A stretch of DNA of 14,293 nt from Candidatus Pacearchaeota archaeon (GCA_023140635.1 JAGLLG010000023.1:1-14293); one strand, 5' to 3'. Shown: positions 1-7,484, numbered from the stretch's first letter. The notes: generated from the letters alone by a model not told the origin. Numbers and translations: made by a program.

Positions 1-109
1 CTTCAATTGAAATGACTTTCTGTTTTGGGACTTTTACTATTGCAGGGGTTTTATCAGATGCCTTGTATAGATATTTAAATTTCTTTTTTAGGTCTAATTT
101 ATCAATCAT
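1..109 (-). CDS. GyrI-like small-molecule-binding domain protein, N-terminal fragment
   Basis: This partial gene runs off the left edge of the window. The 36 visible residues begin MIDKLDLKKKFKYLYKAS and continue through KTPAIVKVPKQKVISIE. A lysine-rich start, then an 'LYK' motif, then a 'P.iv.VP....i.i.G' strand is how GyrI-like/YdeE-type (COG4832) proteins begin. That family binds small or cationic compounds and is related to the ligand-binding half of SOUL/GyrI regulators. The ATG at 109 is supported by a TATA element (129-140) centred about 27 nt upstream, with no Shine-Dalgarno sequence, which fits a leaderless mRNA. Only the N-terminus is visible, so domain fusions further on cannot be excluded. 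The family call is by remembered similarity. Confidence 0.66.
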   Translation of the reverse strand, partial: MIDKLDLKKKFKYLYKASDKTPAIVKVPKQKVISIE

Positions 110-128
110 AACTATATTTACAGATAAT

Positions 129-140
129 GAAATATAAATA
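129..140 (-). promoter_or_regulatory. TATA box for the GyrI-like gene
   Basis: On the minus strand this reads TATTTATATTTC. Its core is centred about 27 nt upstream of the ATG at 109, the spacing expected for an archaeal leaderless promoter. Confidence 0.5.
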
Positions 141-185
141 TTTCTATTTTAAAAGATAACGATTCGCTTCTTGTATTTTAAAAAC

Positions 186-881
186 TTATTTTTTCGATTG
201 TATCTTCCCCTCAAGATTTGCCTCCTCCAGAGCCATATCTTTCTTAATATTTTCCAACAATTTTTTGTTCCTTTTCTCCGCTTCCTCTCTTTTTGCTTTT
301 AATTCTGAAAAAAATCCTGCCTTGTAGATTTTATAAGTAGTATCTGCTCCAGTGTATCTCCGTGATATTGGCTCCATGATATAATCTTCTCCTAAAATTT
401 TTATTCGTTGTTTTCCTACTTTTTTAAAATTATATATCATCGAGAAATCTATCGGGGTTTTCATCATGTCTCCGAAGTATTCTTTTATTCGCTTATTTTG
501 GTTTATAATTCTCGTATCTGGGGAAAGGCTGATTATCCCTATTTTGTTGTATCTCTCGGTATTATAAAATTCTTGCCATTGTCTTTCTTGGACTTCTAAG
601 AATTTTTTGGATTCTTCCCTCGTTGTTTTTATAATTGCTTTTTGATGATTAATTATCTTTTCTAATTCTCCTATCCTCTTTGCAGCCCCAGTAATTTTTT
701 GTATTTCTCTTAGTGCCTTAATCTCGTTAGAGGTGTAGCTGGTATCAAGTACGCCTTGGTGATTTCCGTTTTCATGGTAAGTTCTTCTTGTTATCTCTTC
801 AGCCTTTTGCGTTTCTGTTTTTGAAGCAGTTTTGATAAGTTGATTTGCAATCTTTTCCCAAAATGTCTTTTTACGGAGCAT
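186..881 (-). CDS. Unrecognised coiled-coil protein with a PAS-like central segment
   Basis: I do not recognise this 231-residue protein as a named family. It is hydrophilic, with no signal peptide or membrane segment, so it is probably cytoplasmic. Residues about 52-105 and 192-230 are charged, Lys/Glu-rich and likely helical or coiled coil. Between them, residues 112-137 (KIGIISLSPDTRIINQNK then KEYFG) resemble the opening of a PAS domain: a strand, a 'd..riin.N' turn, then a helix ending in FG. Residues 160-190 could supply later strands. That would give a coiled-coil/PAS/coiled-coil sensor with no visible output domain. The PAS reading is inference from a short motif. The start at 881 fits a TATA-like element at 901-911. 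The gene diverges from map across about 70 bp. Confidence 0.6.
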   Translation of the reverse strand: MLRKKTFWEKIANQLIKTASKTETQKAEEITRRTYHENGNHQGVLDTSYTSNEIKALREIQKITGAAKRIGELEKIINHQKAIIKTTREESKKFLEVQERQWQEFYNTERYNKIGIISLSPDTRIINQNKRIKEYFGDMMKTPIDFSMIYNFKKVGKQRIKILGEDYIMEPISRRYTGADTTYKIYKAGFFSELKAKREEAEKRNKKLLENIKKDMALEEANLEGKIQSKK

Positions 882-900
882 GTATGTAAGGGAATTTATC

Positions 901-911
901 TTTATTTAAGA
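901..911 (-). promoter_or_regulatory. TATA box for the coiled-coil/PAS-like gene
   Basis: The minus strand reads TCTTAAATAAA, centred about 25 nt upstream of the ATG at 881, with no Shine-Dalgarno sequence between. It lies back to back with the map promoter. Confidence 0.42.
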
Positions 912-921
912 ATTACTATAC

Positions 922-930
922 TTTTATATA
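922..930 (+). promoter_or_regulatory. TATA box for map
   Basis: TTTTATATA with its core centred about 25 nt before the map ATG at 952. Transcription would start at or next to the A of the start codon, giving a leaderless mRNA. Confidence 0.6.
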
Positions 931-951
931 ATTGATATCTTTAGGAATTTT

Positions 952-1854
952 ATGGAGAAATCGGAAGTTGAATCCTACATAAAAGCTGGAAACATCGCAA
1001 AAGAAATAAAAAATTTTGCCAAAGAAATCATCAAGTCCAATATGAAACTTATTGATATTGCCGAAGCGATTGATGCGAAGATTGACGAACTCGGCGGTGA
1101 ATCCGCATTCCCTGTCAACTTATCATTAAACGAAATTGCGGCGCATTATACGCCTACAAAAGATGATGAGACCGTCGCTGAGGGAATTTTGAAGATTGAT
1201 ATTGGCGTAGCTGTTGATGGCTATATCGCTGATACTGCTTTCTCTATTGATTTAACGGAGGACGGGAAATTTAAGGAGATGATTGAATTGAATGAGAAAA
1301 TTTTGTCGGAGATAACTGAGATTATTAAACCTGGCGTTGAGGTTCGCGAGGTCGGTGATGTAGCTCAAGATATTTTGGAGGAATGGAATGAGGATAATAA
1401 TTCTCGTTTTGTAATGATTAAAAGTTTGTCTGGGCATTCGTTGGCGCAAGATACGATTCATGCAGGTTTGACGATTTCTAATTATAGGAATGATAATCAG
1501 AATGAGTTGGACGGAGCATTTGCAATTGAACCTTTTGTAACGACAGGTGTTGGCGATATTTACGAGGGTAATGCTGGAGGGATCTACGTTTTGCAATCTG
1601 ATGAACCTGTTCGTGATAGGGATGCTCGAGAAGTTTTGAAATTTATTAAAGAAGAATATATAACGCGGCCTTTTTGTTTGAGGTGGTTGGAGAAAGAAAA
1701 TTTTGGTAAATTAAAATTTGTTATTTCTAGTCTGGTTAGACAAGGAATTTTGCACGAGTATCCTTTGTTGATTGAGAAGAGCAAGGCACCGGTTAGTCAG
1801 ATTGAGAATACTTTTATTATTGCTGATGAGGAAGTTTGGTGCACAACAGGGTAG
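952..1854 (+). CDS. map: Methionine aminopeptidase, type II (archaeal)
   Basis: Removes the initiator methionine from nascent proteins in the cytoplasm, using a two-metal centre. The 300-residue length matches archaeal type II enzymes (about 290-300). The five expected metal ligands are visible: D83 (KIDIG), D94 (IADTAFS), H162 (SGHSL), E193 (AIEPF) and E285 (QIENTF). The substrate-site histidine is H65 (AAHYTP). The type II helical insertion occupies about residues 218-275. One small departure is SGHSL where GHG or GHSI is more usual; the histidine itself is kept. The gene stands alone on the plus strand with its own TATA box and is leaderless. It ends 22 bp before the convergent dnaJ stop. 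Confidence 0.95.
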   Translation: MEKSEVESYIKAGNIAKEIKNFAKEIIKSNMKLIDIAEAIDAKIDELGGESAFPVNLSLNEIAAHYTPTKDDETVAEGILKIDIGVAVDGYIADTAFSIDLTEDGKFKEMIELNEKILSEITEIIKPGVEVREVGDVAQDILEEWNEDNNSRFVMIKSLSGHSLAQDTIHAGLTISNYRNDNQNELDGAFAIEPFVTTGVGDIYEGNAGGIYVLQSDEPVRDRDAREVLKFIKEEYITRPFCLRWLEKENFGKLKFVISSLVRQGILHEYPLLIEKSKAPVSQIENTFIIADEEVWCTTG

Positions 1855-1876
1855 AAAAAGATTTTAATTTAAATGA

Positions 1877-2947
1877 TTATTTTTCTAACTTAGCCAATTC
1901 CTCAAATAGTTTTTTCTGTTTTCTATCCAACCTTTTAGGCGTTTTTATTTTCAAATTAATAAATTGGTCTCCGATTCTGTACCCATTAACATTTTCAACT
2001 CCCTCTTCTTTTAATCTGACTATTGTTCCGGATTCTGTTCCAGAGGCTATTCTAATTTTTTTTGTTCCCGTCAGCGTCGGAACAGAAATCTTACAACCCA
2101 ATGCCGCCTGCGAGAAATTTATTGAAAAATCCATATAAATATCGTCTCCATCCCTTTTGAAAATCTTATGAGGTTTTATATTTATTATAAGAAACAGATT
2201 TCCATTTTTTCCATTTTTAATCGAATCTCCTTTTCCTTCGACTCTTACTACCTGATTATTATCAATCCCTTGAGGAATTTTAATTTTAATTTTAATTTTA
2301 TTATGAACTATTCCATTTCCGTTACAATGTCCGCATCTGTGTTTAGGAATTTTTCCTTCGCCACCACATTTATCACAGACCACAACCTGACGAAAAATAC
2401 CGAACGGGGTTCTCTGATTGATTTCGATTCTTCCCTCTCCGTGACACTTGTCGCATCTTTCTAATTTTTTATCTTTGGCTCCAGTTCCTCCGCAAAATTC
2501 ACACGAAACGTTTTTTCTTATTTCGATTTCTTTTTCACATCCGAATGCGGCTTCTTCGAAATCTATCGTTAATCCATATTGCAAATCGTCTCCTACTCTT
2601 GTACGATGTCTGTCTCGAAAAGAACCTCCTCCAAATTGACTCTCGAATAAATCTTTAAAAATATCTGAGAGATTATCTCCGCTAAAACCACCGAAACCTG
2701 AATTTCCGAATCCTTGATTGGGAGCGTCGTGTCCAAAAGAATCGTATTGCTTTCTTTTTTTGTCGTCGCTTAAAATAGTATAGGCCTCACTTATCTCTTT
2801 AAATTTTTCTTCGTATTTTTCTTTTTTGTCATCTGAAACTCTGTCCGGATGATATTTTAACGCTAATTTCTTATAAGCTTTTTTAATAGTATCTTTATCT
2901 GCATCCTTATCAACTCCCAGAATTTCGTAATAATCTTTTTTCGCCAT
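1877..2947 (-). CDS. dnaJ: Chaperone protein DnaJ (class A Hsp40)
   Basis: Co-chaperone that delivers unfolded clients to DnaK and stimulates its ATPase. The full class A layout is present in 356 residues. A J domain covers residues 3-70 with the catalytic HPD at 33-35. A Gly/Phe-rich linker at 71-110 contains a DIF motif at 95-97. A zinc-binding domain holds four CxxCxGxG repeats (C149/C152, C165/C168, C191/C194, C205/C208). Two C-terminal beta-sandwich domains follow at about 215-345. It lies 35 bp downstream of dnaK on the same strand, and a TATA-like element in that gap may give it separate expression. DnaJ and DnaK in archaea are generally considered acquisitions from bacteria. Nothing looks broken. 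Confidence 0.97.
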   Translation of the reverse strand: MAKKDYYEILGVDKDADKDTIKKAYKKLALKYHPDRVSDDKKEKYEEKFKEISEAYTILSDDKKRKQYDSFGHDAPNQGFGNSGFGGFSGDNLSDIFKDLFESQFGGGSFRDRHRTRVGDDLQYGLTIDFEEAAFGCEKEIEIRKNVSCEFCGGTGAKDKKLERCDKCHGEGRIEINQRTPFGIFRQVVVCDKCGGEGKIPKHRCGHCNGNGIVHNKIKIKIKIPQGIDNNQVVRVEGKGDSIKNGKNGNLFLIINIKPHKIFKRDGDDIYMDFSINFSQAALGCKISVPTLTGTKKIRIASGTESGTIVRLKEEGVENVNGYRIGDQFINLKIKTPKRLDRKQKKLFEELAKLEK

Positions 2948-2962
2948 AATCTGTCAACTTAT

Positions 2963-2976
2963 TTTTAAAATAAAAT
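2963..2976 (-). promoter_or_regulatory. Possible separate dnaJ promoter
   Basis: The minus strand reads ATTTTATTTTAAAA, centred about 22 nt upstream of the dnaJ ATG. A GTTGAC hexamer follows at 2953-2958. The same hexamer occurs on the plus strand at 5263-5268, inside the grpE/regulator operator. The match is short and could be chance. Confidence 0.35.
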
Positions 2977-2982
2977 AGATAC

Positions 2983-4824
2983 TTATTTCTTCTCACTACT
3001 TTCCGCTTTATCCGATTCCTCATCAACCACTTCAGCATCAACCACTTTTTCGTCCGAATCTTTTTTCTCGTCGTCTTCTTTTTTCGAAGCTTGTTCTGCC
3101 GTAGCTTGTTGATACATTCTGGTTCTAATTTCTTGAGATATTTTCTGAACTTCTTCTAATTTATTTTTAATTTTTTCAACATCATCTTCTTTAATTAATT
3201 CTTTTAACTCCTTCAATTCCTTCTCAATTTTTTCCGTAGTTTCTTTGTCTACTTTTTCTTGATATTCTTTCAACATTTTCTCGGTAGAATAAACTAAAGA
3301 TTCTGCATTGTTTTTAACTTCGATTTTTTCTTTCTTTTTCGCATCCTCTTCTTTGAATTTCTCAGCTTCTTTGACCATTTCTTCTATCTCGTCCTTATCT
3401 AAACCTGAGCCACCCGTGATAGTTATTTTTTGCTCTTTTCCAGTTCCTAAATCTTTAGCAGAAACGTTTACAATCCCGTTCGCATCGATATCAAATGTAA
3501 CTTCTATTTTAGGCACTCCTCGAGGAGCCGGAGGGATTCCTACTAAGTCAAAATTTCCTAATGACTTGTTATCTGACGCCATCTCTCGTTCTCCCTGTAA
3601 AACATTTATCGTTACGGCAGGTTGATTATCGGCAGCGGTAGAAAATGTTTGACTCTTTTTTGTAGGAATTGTTGTGTTCTTTTCTATTAGGGGAGTTTTA
3701 ATCCCTCCAAGAGTTTCGATTCCTAATGTTAATGGTGTAACGTCTAATAATAAAATATCTTTCACATCTCCTCCTATAATTCCTGCTTGAATGGCTGCGC
3801 CTAACGATACTGCCTCGTCAGGATGGACTGATTTATCTGGAGTTAGTTCTGTTATCTCCTTGACAATCTCTTGAACTTTTGGAATTCGTGTGCTTCCTCC
3901 AACTAAAATAACCTTATCAATTTTGTCTAATTTAGAATCCTTGATTGCCTGTTTTGTTGGTGCCTTAAGTTTTTCAAAAATATGTGAACAAATTTCTTCA
4001 AATTTGGCCCTTGTTAATTCTATGTCTAAATGTTTCGGTCCAGTTTGATCGGCGGTTACATAAGGGATATTTATTTTTGTAGTTTGGGTCGAGCTTAATT
4101 CTATCTTTGCTTTTTCGGCCGCATCTTTAAGTCGCTGTAAGGCTACTAAATCTTCTCTCAAATCAAAGCCGTTTTCTTTTTTGAATTCTTTAGATAAATA
4201 ATCTATTATAATGTCGTCTATGTCGTCTCCGCCTAACTTACTGTCTCCGCTGGTAGATTTGACTTCGAACACTCCGTCTCCCAATTCTAAAACCGAAACG
4301 TCGAAAGTTCCTCCGCCAAAATCGAAAACTAATATTGTGTGTTCGTTAGATTTTTCCATGCCATAAGATAGTGCGGCTGCGGTAGGTTCGTTAATAATCC
4401 GTTTAACATTCAATCCTGCTATAACTCCCGCATCTTTTGTTGCCTGTCTTTGAGAGTCTCCGAAATATGCTGGAACTGTTATCACTGCCTCTTTGATTTC
4501 TTGTCCTAAATAAGATTCTGCATCTTTTTTTAATTTTTGTAGAATCCTTGCAGAAATTTGCTCCGGGCTGTATTTTTTCCCCTCAATTTCAATTTTTTCC
4601 TTCTTTCCCATCAATCTTTTTATGCTTCGAATAGGATTTTTTGGGTTTGCAACGGCCTGCCTTCTTGCAATTTCTCCAATCAAAACTTCGTCGCCTTTTA
4701 TAGAAACCACACTGGGAGTTGTATTATTTCCTTCGGAATTTGGAATAATTTTTGGCTTACCACCCTCAAGTACACTTACCGCCGAAAATGTCGTTCCTAA
4801 ATCAATTCCGATAATCTTACTCAT
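2983..4824 (-). CDS. dnaK: Molecular chaperone DnaK (Hsp70)
   Basis: ATP-driven cytoplasmic chaperone, 613 residues. The nucleotide-binding domain occupies about 1-352, with the phosphate-1 motif GIDLGTTFS (6-14), the connect motif INEPTAAALSYG (144-155), phosphate-2 FDFGGGTFD (167-175) and the adenosine motif VGGSTRIP (308-315). The interdomain linker DILLLDVT is at 356-363. A beta-sandwich substrate domain runs to about 472, followed by a helical lid and an acidic, disordered tail. The 20-odd residue insertion that marks Gram-negative DnaK is absent after SIKRLMG (67-73), so this is the Gram-positive/archaeal type. Position 13 is Phe where bacterial proteins usually have Asn. The start overlaps the grpE stop as ATGA, so translation is probably coupled to grpE. 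Confidence 0.98.
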   Translation of the reverse strand: MSKIIGIDLGTTFSAVSVLEGGKPKIIPNSEGNNTTPSVVSIKGDEVLIGEIARRQAVANPKNPIRSIKRLMGKKEKIEIEGKKYSPEQISARILQKLKKDAESYLGQEIKEAVITVPAYFGDSQRQATKDAGVIAGLNVKRIINEPTAAALSYGMEKSNEHTILVFDFGGGTFDVSVLELGDGVFEVKSTSGDSKLGGDDIDDIIIDYLSKEFKKENGFDLREDLVALQRLKDAAEKAKIELSSTQTTKINIPYVTADQTGPKHLDIELTRAKFEEICSHIFEKLKAPTKQAIKDSKLDKIDKVILVGGSTRIPKVQEIVKEITELTPDKSVHPDEAVSLGAAIQAGIIGGDVKDILLLDVTPLTLGIETLGGIKTPLIEKNTTIPTKKSQTFSTAADNQPAVTINVLQGEREMASDNKSLGNFDLVGIPPAPRGVPKIEVTFDIDANGIVNVSAKDLGTGKEQKITITGGSGLDKDEIEEMVKEAEKFKEEDAKKKEKIEVKNNAESLVYSTEKMLKEYQEKVDKETTEKIEKELKELKELIKEDDVEKIKNKLEEVQKISQEIRTRMYQQATAEQASKKEDDEKKDSDEKVVDAEVVDEESDKAESSEKK

Positions 4825-5249
4825 TTTTTTTTCTCCGCAATTTTAGTTATCTTAACTTTTGAATGTCTTATAACCTTATCGTTTAGTGTGTAGCCCTTTA
4901 AAAGTTCTTCAATTATTTTTTCATCTTCCTCTCCTTCTTCTTGGATTAAGGCTTCGTGGATTCTGGGGTCGAATTTCCCTTCTGCTTTGATAGGTTTTAA
5001 TCCTTCATTTTCTAAAATATCATAGAATTCTGAATAAATCATGTTTATACCTTTGTCGTCTAGATGTTCTAATGCTAGTTCAAAATTATCCAAAATTCCT
5101 AACAGTTTGAGGATTAAGTCTTCATTAGCATTTTTGAAAATTATCTTTCGTTCTTCTTCTGTTCTTCTTCTGAAATTTTCAAATTCAGCCTGTAATCTCT
5201 GTAATTGCTCGAGATGGATAATTCTTTTTTCTTCTTCTTTTTTCGTCAT
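4821..5249 (-). CDS. grpE: GrpE nucleotide-exchange factor for DnaK
   Basis: Promotes ADP release from DnaK. At 142 residues it is shorter than E. coli GrpE (about 197), mainly because the disordered N-terminus and part of the long dimerising helix are missing. Residues 5-60 form the coiled coil. The GrpE signature covers 93-133, with FDPRIHEAL, GYTLNDKVIR and the following V-x-I strand. It is the first gene of the grpE-dnaK-dnaJ cluster and overlaps dnaK by 4 nt. No Shine-Dalgarno sequence is visible. TTTAAAATAAA at 5283-5293 (minus strand) could be its TATA box, giving a leader of about a dozen bases. Its promoter region is shared with the divergent regulator gene. Confidence 0.95.
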   Translation of the reverse strand: MTKKEEEKRIIHLEQLQRLQAEFENFRRRTEEERKIIFKNANEDLILKLLGILDNFELALEHLDDKGINMIYSEFYDILENEGLKPIKAEGKFDPRIHEALIQEEGEEDEKIIEELLKGYTLNDKVIRHSKVKITKIAEKKK

Positions 5250-5261
5250 TTTAAATATTTG

Positions 5262-5301
5262 TGTTGACTTTAACCCAACAAGTTTATTTTAAATCAACAA
5301 G
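5262..5301. promoter_or_regulatory. Candidate heat-shock operator between grpE and the wHTH regulator
   Basis: Two abutting 19-bp direct repeats (5264-5282 and 5283-5301) match at 15 of 19 positions, and both end CAACAAG. The first copy overlaps a palindrome, TGTTG (5262-5266) with CAACA (5276-5280), whose inner bases are partly symmetrical. The second copy covers the likely grpE TATA element (5283-5293) and touches the regulator's TATA box at 5302. A protein bound here would block both promoters. The repeats are seen directly; the operator role and its ligand, the adjacent regulator, are inferred. Confidence 0.55.
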
Positions 5302-5309
5302 TATATAAG
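5302..5309 (+). promoter_or_regulatory. TATA box for the wHTH regulator
   Basis: TATATAAG, centred about 25.5 nt before the ATG at 5331 but only 19.5 nt before the in-frame ATG at 5325. The spacing therefore favours 5331 as the leaderless start. Confidence 0.58.
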
Positions 5310-5330
5310 GCTTTCTGTCATTGAATGTGT

Positions 5331-5726
5331 ATGGAATACTTGAAAGAGATTAGGATTCTGAATCTTGAGCCTTCGGATGAACAGCCGCTTAATGAAGAAA
5401 TACAATGGTTTTCGAACTGTCTTGGGATGTTTAATAAGCGAGATAAGGAGAAATCTTGTTTTAGGATTTTTATTCATTTGCTGGAGGAACGAGGGTATTT
5501 GTCGTCGGAGCAACTTGCGAAACGTTCTAATCTGTCGAGGGCTACAGTGATTCATCATGCTTCGAGGTTGATTGATTCTGGATTGGTTATGAAAAAGGAG
5601 CAAGGATATTTTTTGAGATTTGATAGTCTGGAGGATTTGACGAAGGAGATTGAAAAGGATGTCAGTTTAACTTTTAAGAGGTTGCGGAAGATTTCTAAAA
5701 AGATTGATGAAGAATTAGAAGGATAA
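5331..5726 (+). CDS. Winged-helix DNA-binding protein, likely regulator of grpE-dnaK-dnaJ
   Basis: A 131-residue ArsR/MarR-like winged-helix protein. Residues about 43-58 form a first helix. A helix-turn-helix follows: SSEQLAKRSNLSRATVIHHA (about 58-77) with the recognition helix at 69-82, then a wing at about 85-97 (GLVMKKEQGYFLRF). A charged C-terminal helix (99-131) probably dimerises. No metal-site cysteine cluster is visible. The gene diverges from grpE across about 80 bp containing the repeat operator, so the simplest reading is an autoregulated repressor of the chaperone operon. Archaeal Phr and HSR1 are known precedents for winged-helix heat-shock repressors, but orthology to them is not claimed. 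An ATG two codons upstream (5325) is the alternative start. The fold is clear; the target is inference. Confidence 0.8.
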   Translation: MEYLKEIRILNLEPSDEQPLNEEIQWFSNCLGMFNKRDKEKSCFRIFIHLLEERGYLSSEQLAKRSNLSRATVIHHASRLIDSGLVMKKEQGYFLRFDSLEDLTKEIEKDVSLTFKRLRKISKKIDEELEG

Positions 5727-5751
5727 GAAATTAGGGGTTATGTTGTTTGTT

Positions 5752-6627
5752 CTAGTAGTTAGAAATGGTACGTCTAACTTTAGCTAAAATATCTTGAAAA
5801 ACTTTGACAAATTTTTTATCATAAACAACAATAGGGGTTAGATTAACCAATGCTTCTACAAATTTTTTATCATAAGGAATTTTTCCTAATAGGGGAATTT
5901 TATTTTTTTGCATGAACTCTTCGATTTTTTTGCTGAAGTCTTTATTTAAATCATATTTGTTTATTATAATTCCATAAGGAATTTTAAAGTGCTGGACAAT
6001 TTGTAGGGCTCTTTTCAAATCGCTTAGTGCGGAGGGATTTGGTTCAGTAACAGCAACGACATAATCAGAACCCTGAACCGAAGCGATAACCGGGCAACCT
6101 ATCCCCGCCGCAGAATCTAAAACCATTATATCTGCATCTTTTGCTTCAGCTAATTTTTTTACTTCATGGACTACTTTTCCGCTTCCACTTTCTCCCATTT
6201 TTAACTGCCCAAAAACTAAAGGAAAATCATAATCTGTTTCTGCTTCTCCAACCGTAGCATTTTTTACTTTTTTTAGTTCGATTCCTTGGGGGCACAAAAG
6301 TTTGCAGGCTCCGCAACCCTCACATAAAAATTTATTTATTTCAGGCAAAGATTTTTTTTCATTCCAAGAGATAGCGGAAAAAGTGCATACGTCAACGAGA
6401 CTTTTACAATCTTTCGCTTTTTCATTTACAAAAGCTTTTTCATTAGTTGATATTTCTTTTTGATTTTTAAAATTTTTAACCCCAAGAACTAATGCTAAAT
6501 TAGAAGCATCTACATCACAATCAACTGCAACTATTTTTTGTTTTTTGGCTAACAGAACCGCCAGCGAGGCTGTTATCGAACTTTTTCCTACTCCTCCTTT
6601 TCCGGATAAGATTGTTATGGTTTTCAT
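5752..6627 (-). CDS. MinD/Mrp-type ATPase with inserted ferredoxin domain; first cluster degenerate
   Basis: A 291-residue deviant-Walker P-loop ATPase of the 'MinD superfamily with inserted ferredoxin domain' class. Walker A is GKGGVGKS (9-16). Conserved segments include DSAAGIGCPV (171-180) and VAVTEPNPSALSDL. The ferredoxin insert lies at about 65-118. Its second site is a complete CxxCxxCxxxC (C102, C105, C108, C112). In the first site only two cysteines remain (C74 and C81, in DCKSLVDVCTF); the equivalents of the first and third ligands are Ala and Leu. It should therefore hold one [4Fe-4S] cluster, not two. The start overlaps the preceding paralogue as ATGA. Such pairs occur in the bacterial ORP gene set and in archaeal metal-cluster loci. 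The partner and product are unknown. Confidence 0.88.
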   Translation of the reverse strand: MKTITILSGKGGVGKSSITASLAVLLAKKQKIVAVDCDVDASNLALVLGVKNFKNQKEISTNEKAFVNEKAKDCKSLVDVCTFSAISWNEKKSLPEINKFLCEGCGACKLLCPQGIELKKVKNATVGEAETDYDFPLVFGQLKMGESGSGKVVHEVKKLAEAKDADIMVLDSAAGIGCPVIASVQGSDYVVAVTEPNPSALSDLKRALQIVQHFKIPYGIIINKYDLNKDFSKKIEEFMQKNKIPLLGKIPYDKKFVEALVNLTPIVVYDKKFVKVFQDILAKVRRTISNY

Positions 6628-7448
6628 TTTAGAAATTCGGCAATTTTCTTAATTGCTTTATGTTTAATTACCTCGCCCTTTGAATACGCTTCCTGGATTT
6701 TTTTACTATAAGGAATCTCAGCCATTATTTCAGAGTTAAATTTTTCGGAAGTTCTTTCTATAATTCCCTTATCAGCTATATCGCTTCTATTTAAAACTAT
6801 TTTTGGTTTTATCTTTAGTTGTCTCATTAATTCTAGGATAAGTGTTAAGTCATGGTTGCCAAGAGGGGTTGGCTCGGTAACGGCGATTCCTAAATCAACG
6901 TCGAGCAAGGCAGAAATTACTGGGCAATGTGTCCCTGCCGCGGTATCAATGATTATATAATCATAATCCTCAAGTTTTATAGCTTTCTTCATAGCATTTA
7001 CTATTAAACTTGATTCTTCTACTCCAGGTTTTATCCTTCCCGAGAGTAAGGTAATATTCCCCTTTTTACCAACAAAAATTTCTCCTACTTTTTGTTTCGC
7101 TTCACTTATAGCGTCGACAGGACAAACAATTTTACAGGATTTACATCCATTACACTGCTCTGGAACAAGAATCGGAAACTCTCCTCTAATCTGGACTATT
7201 GCATTCTCTTTACATACCCTATTGCATTTCCCGCATTTAATACATTGACTCTTATCAATTTCAGGAATCATAGTTTCCACATCTTTGATTTTTTTAAGAT
7301 TTATCGAGAGAATTATATCATCATCGGGACAATCTACGTCGGCATCCACAAGTAAAACTTTGTTTTCCTTTGATAACTCGGCGGCTAAAGCCGTAGACAC
7401 TGTAGATTTCCCTGTTCCTCCCTTTCCTCCAGTGATTGCGATTTTCAT
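6624..7448 (-). CDS. MinD/Mrp-type ATPase with inserted two-cluster ferredoxin domain
   Basis: A 274-residue paralogue of the next gene downstream. Walker A is GKGGTGKS (8-15), and VDADVDCPDDD follows at about 34-44. A complete 2[4Fe-4S] ferredoxin insert has C69, C72, C75, C79 and C99, C102, C105, C109. The family segment IIIDTAAGTHCPV (about 165-177) includes C175, which in Mrp/NBP35-like scaffolds lies near the dimer interface. The protein probably couples ATP hydrolysis to Fe-S transfer or electron delivery during assembly of a metal cofactor. It lies between the NifX-like gene, 36 bp upstream, and its paralogue, with which it overlaps by 4 nt; the two products probably form a heterodimer. 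No Shine-Dalgarno sequence precedes the ATG. Confidence 0.92.
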   Translation of the reverse strand: MKIAITGGKGGTGKSTVSTALAAELSKENKVLLVDADVDCPDDDIILSINLKKIKDVETMIPEIDKSQCIKCGKCNRVCKENAIVQIRGEFPILVPEQCNGCKSCKIVCPVDAISEAKQKVGEIFVGKKGNITLLSGRIKPGVEESSLIVNAMKKAIKLEDYDYIIIDTAAGTHCPVISALLDVDLGIAVTEPTPLGNHDLTLILELMRQLKIKPKIVLNRSDIADKGIIERTSEKFNSEIMAEIPYSKKIQEAYSKGEVIKHKAIKKIAEFLK

Positions 7449-7467
7449 TTTTCAAACAAATTAAATT

Positions 7468-7478
7468 TTAATTTAAAA
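7468..7478 (-). promoter_or_regulatory. Possible internal promoter before the MinD-type ATPase pair
   Basis: A very AT-rich palindromic stretch (TTTAAATTAAA on the minus strand), centred about 25 nt upstream of the ATG at 7448, where no Shine-Dalgarno sequence is present. It may give leaderless expression of the ATPase pair separately from the upstream genes. AT-richness alone could produce it. Confidence 0.3.
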
Positions 7479-7484
7479 TATTTC

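Noticed and set aside
1855..1876. Short T-run between the converging map and dnaJ genes as a terminator
   Set aside because: About five T on the minus strand in a generally AT-rich gap; not distinguishable from background.
2168..2464. Open frames on the plus strand opposite dnaJ, dnaK, the ATPases and cdc48
   Set aside because: They mirror well-conserved genes on the other strand, show no recognisable domain, and follow from the T-rich complement of Lys/Glu-rich coding sequence.
5752..7448. NifH/nitrogenase reductase identity for the ATPase pair
   Set aside because: Both carry an inserted ferredoxin domain and lack a NifH-like layout; they belong to the MinD/Mrp-type class, and no nifD or nifK is present.
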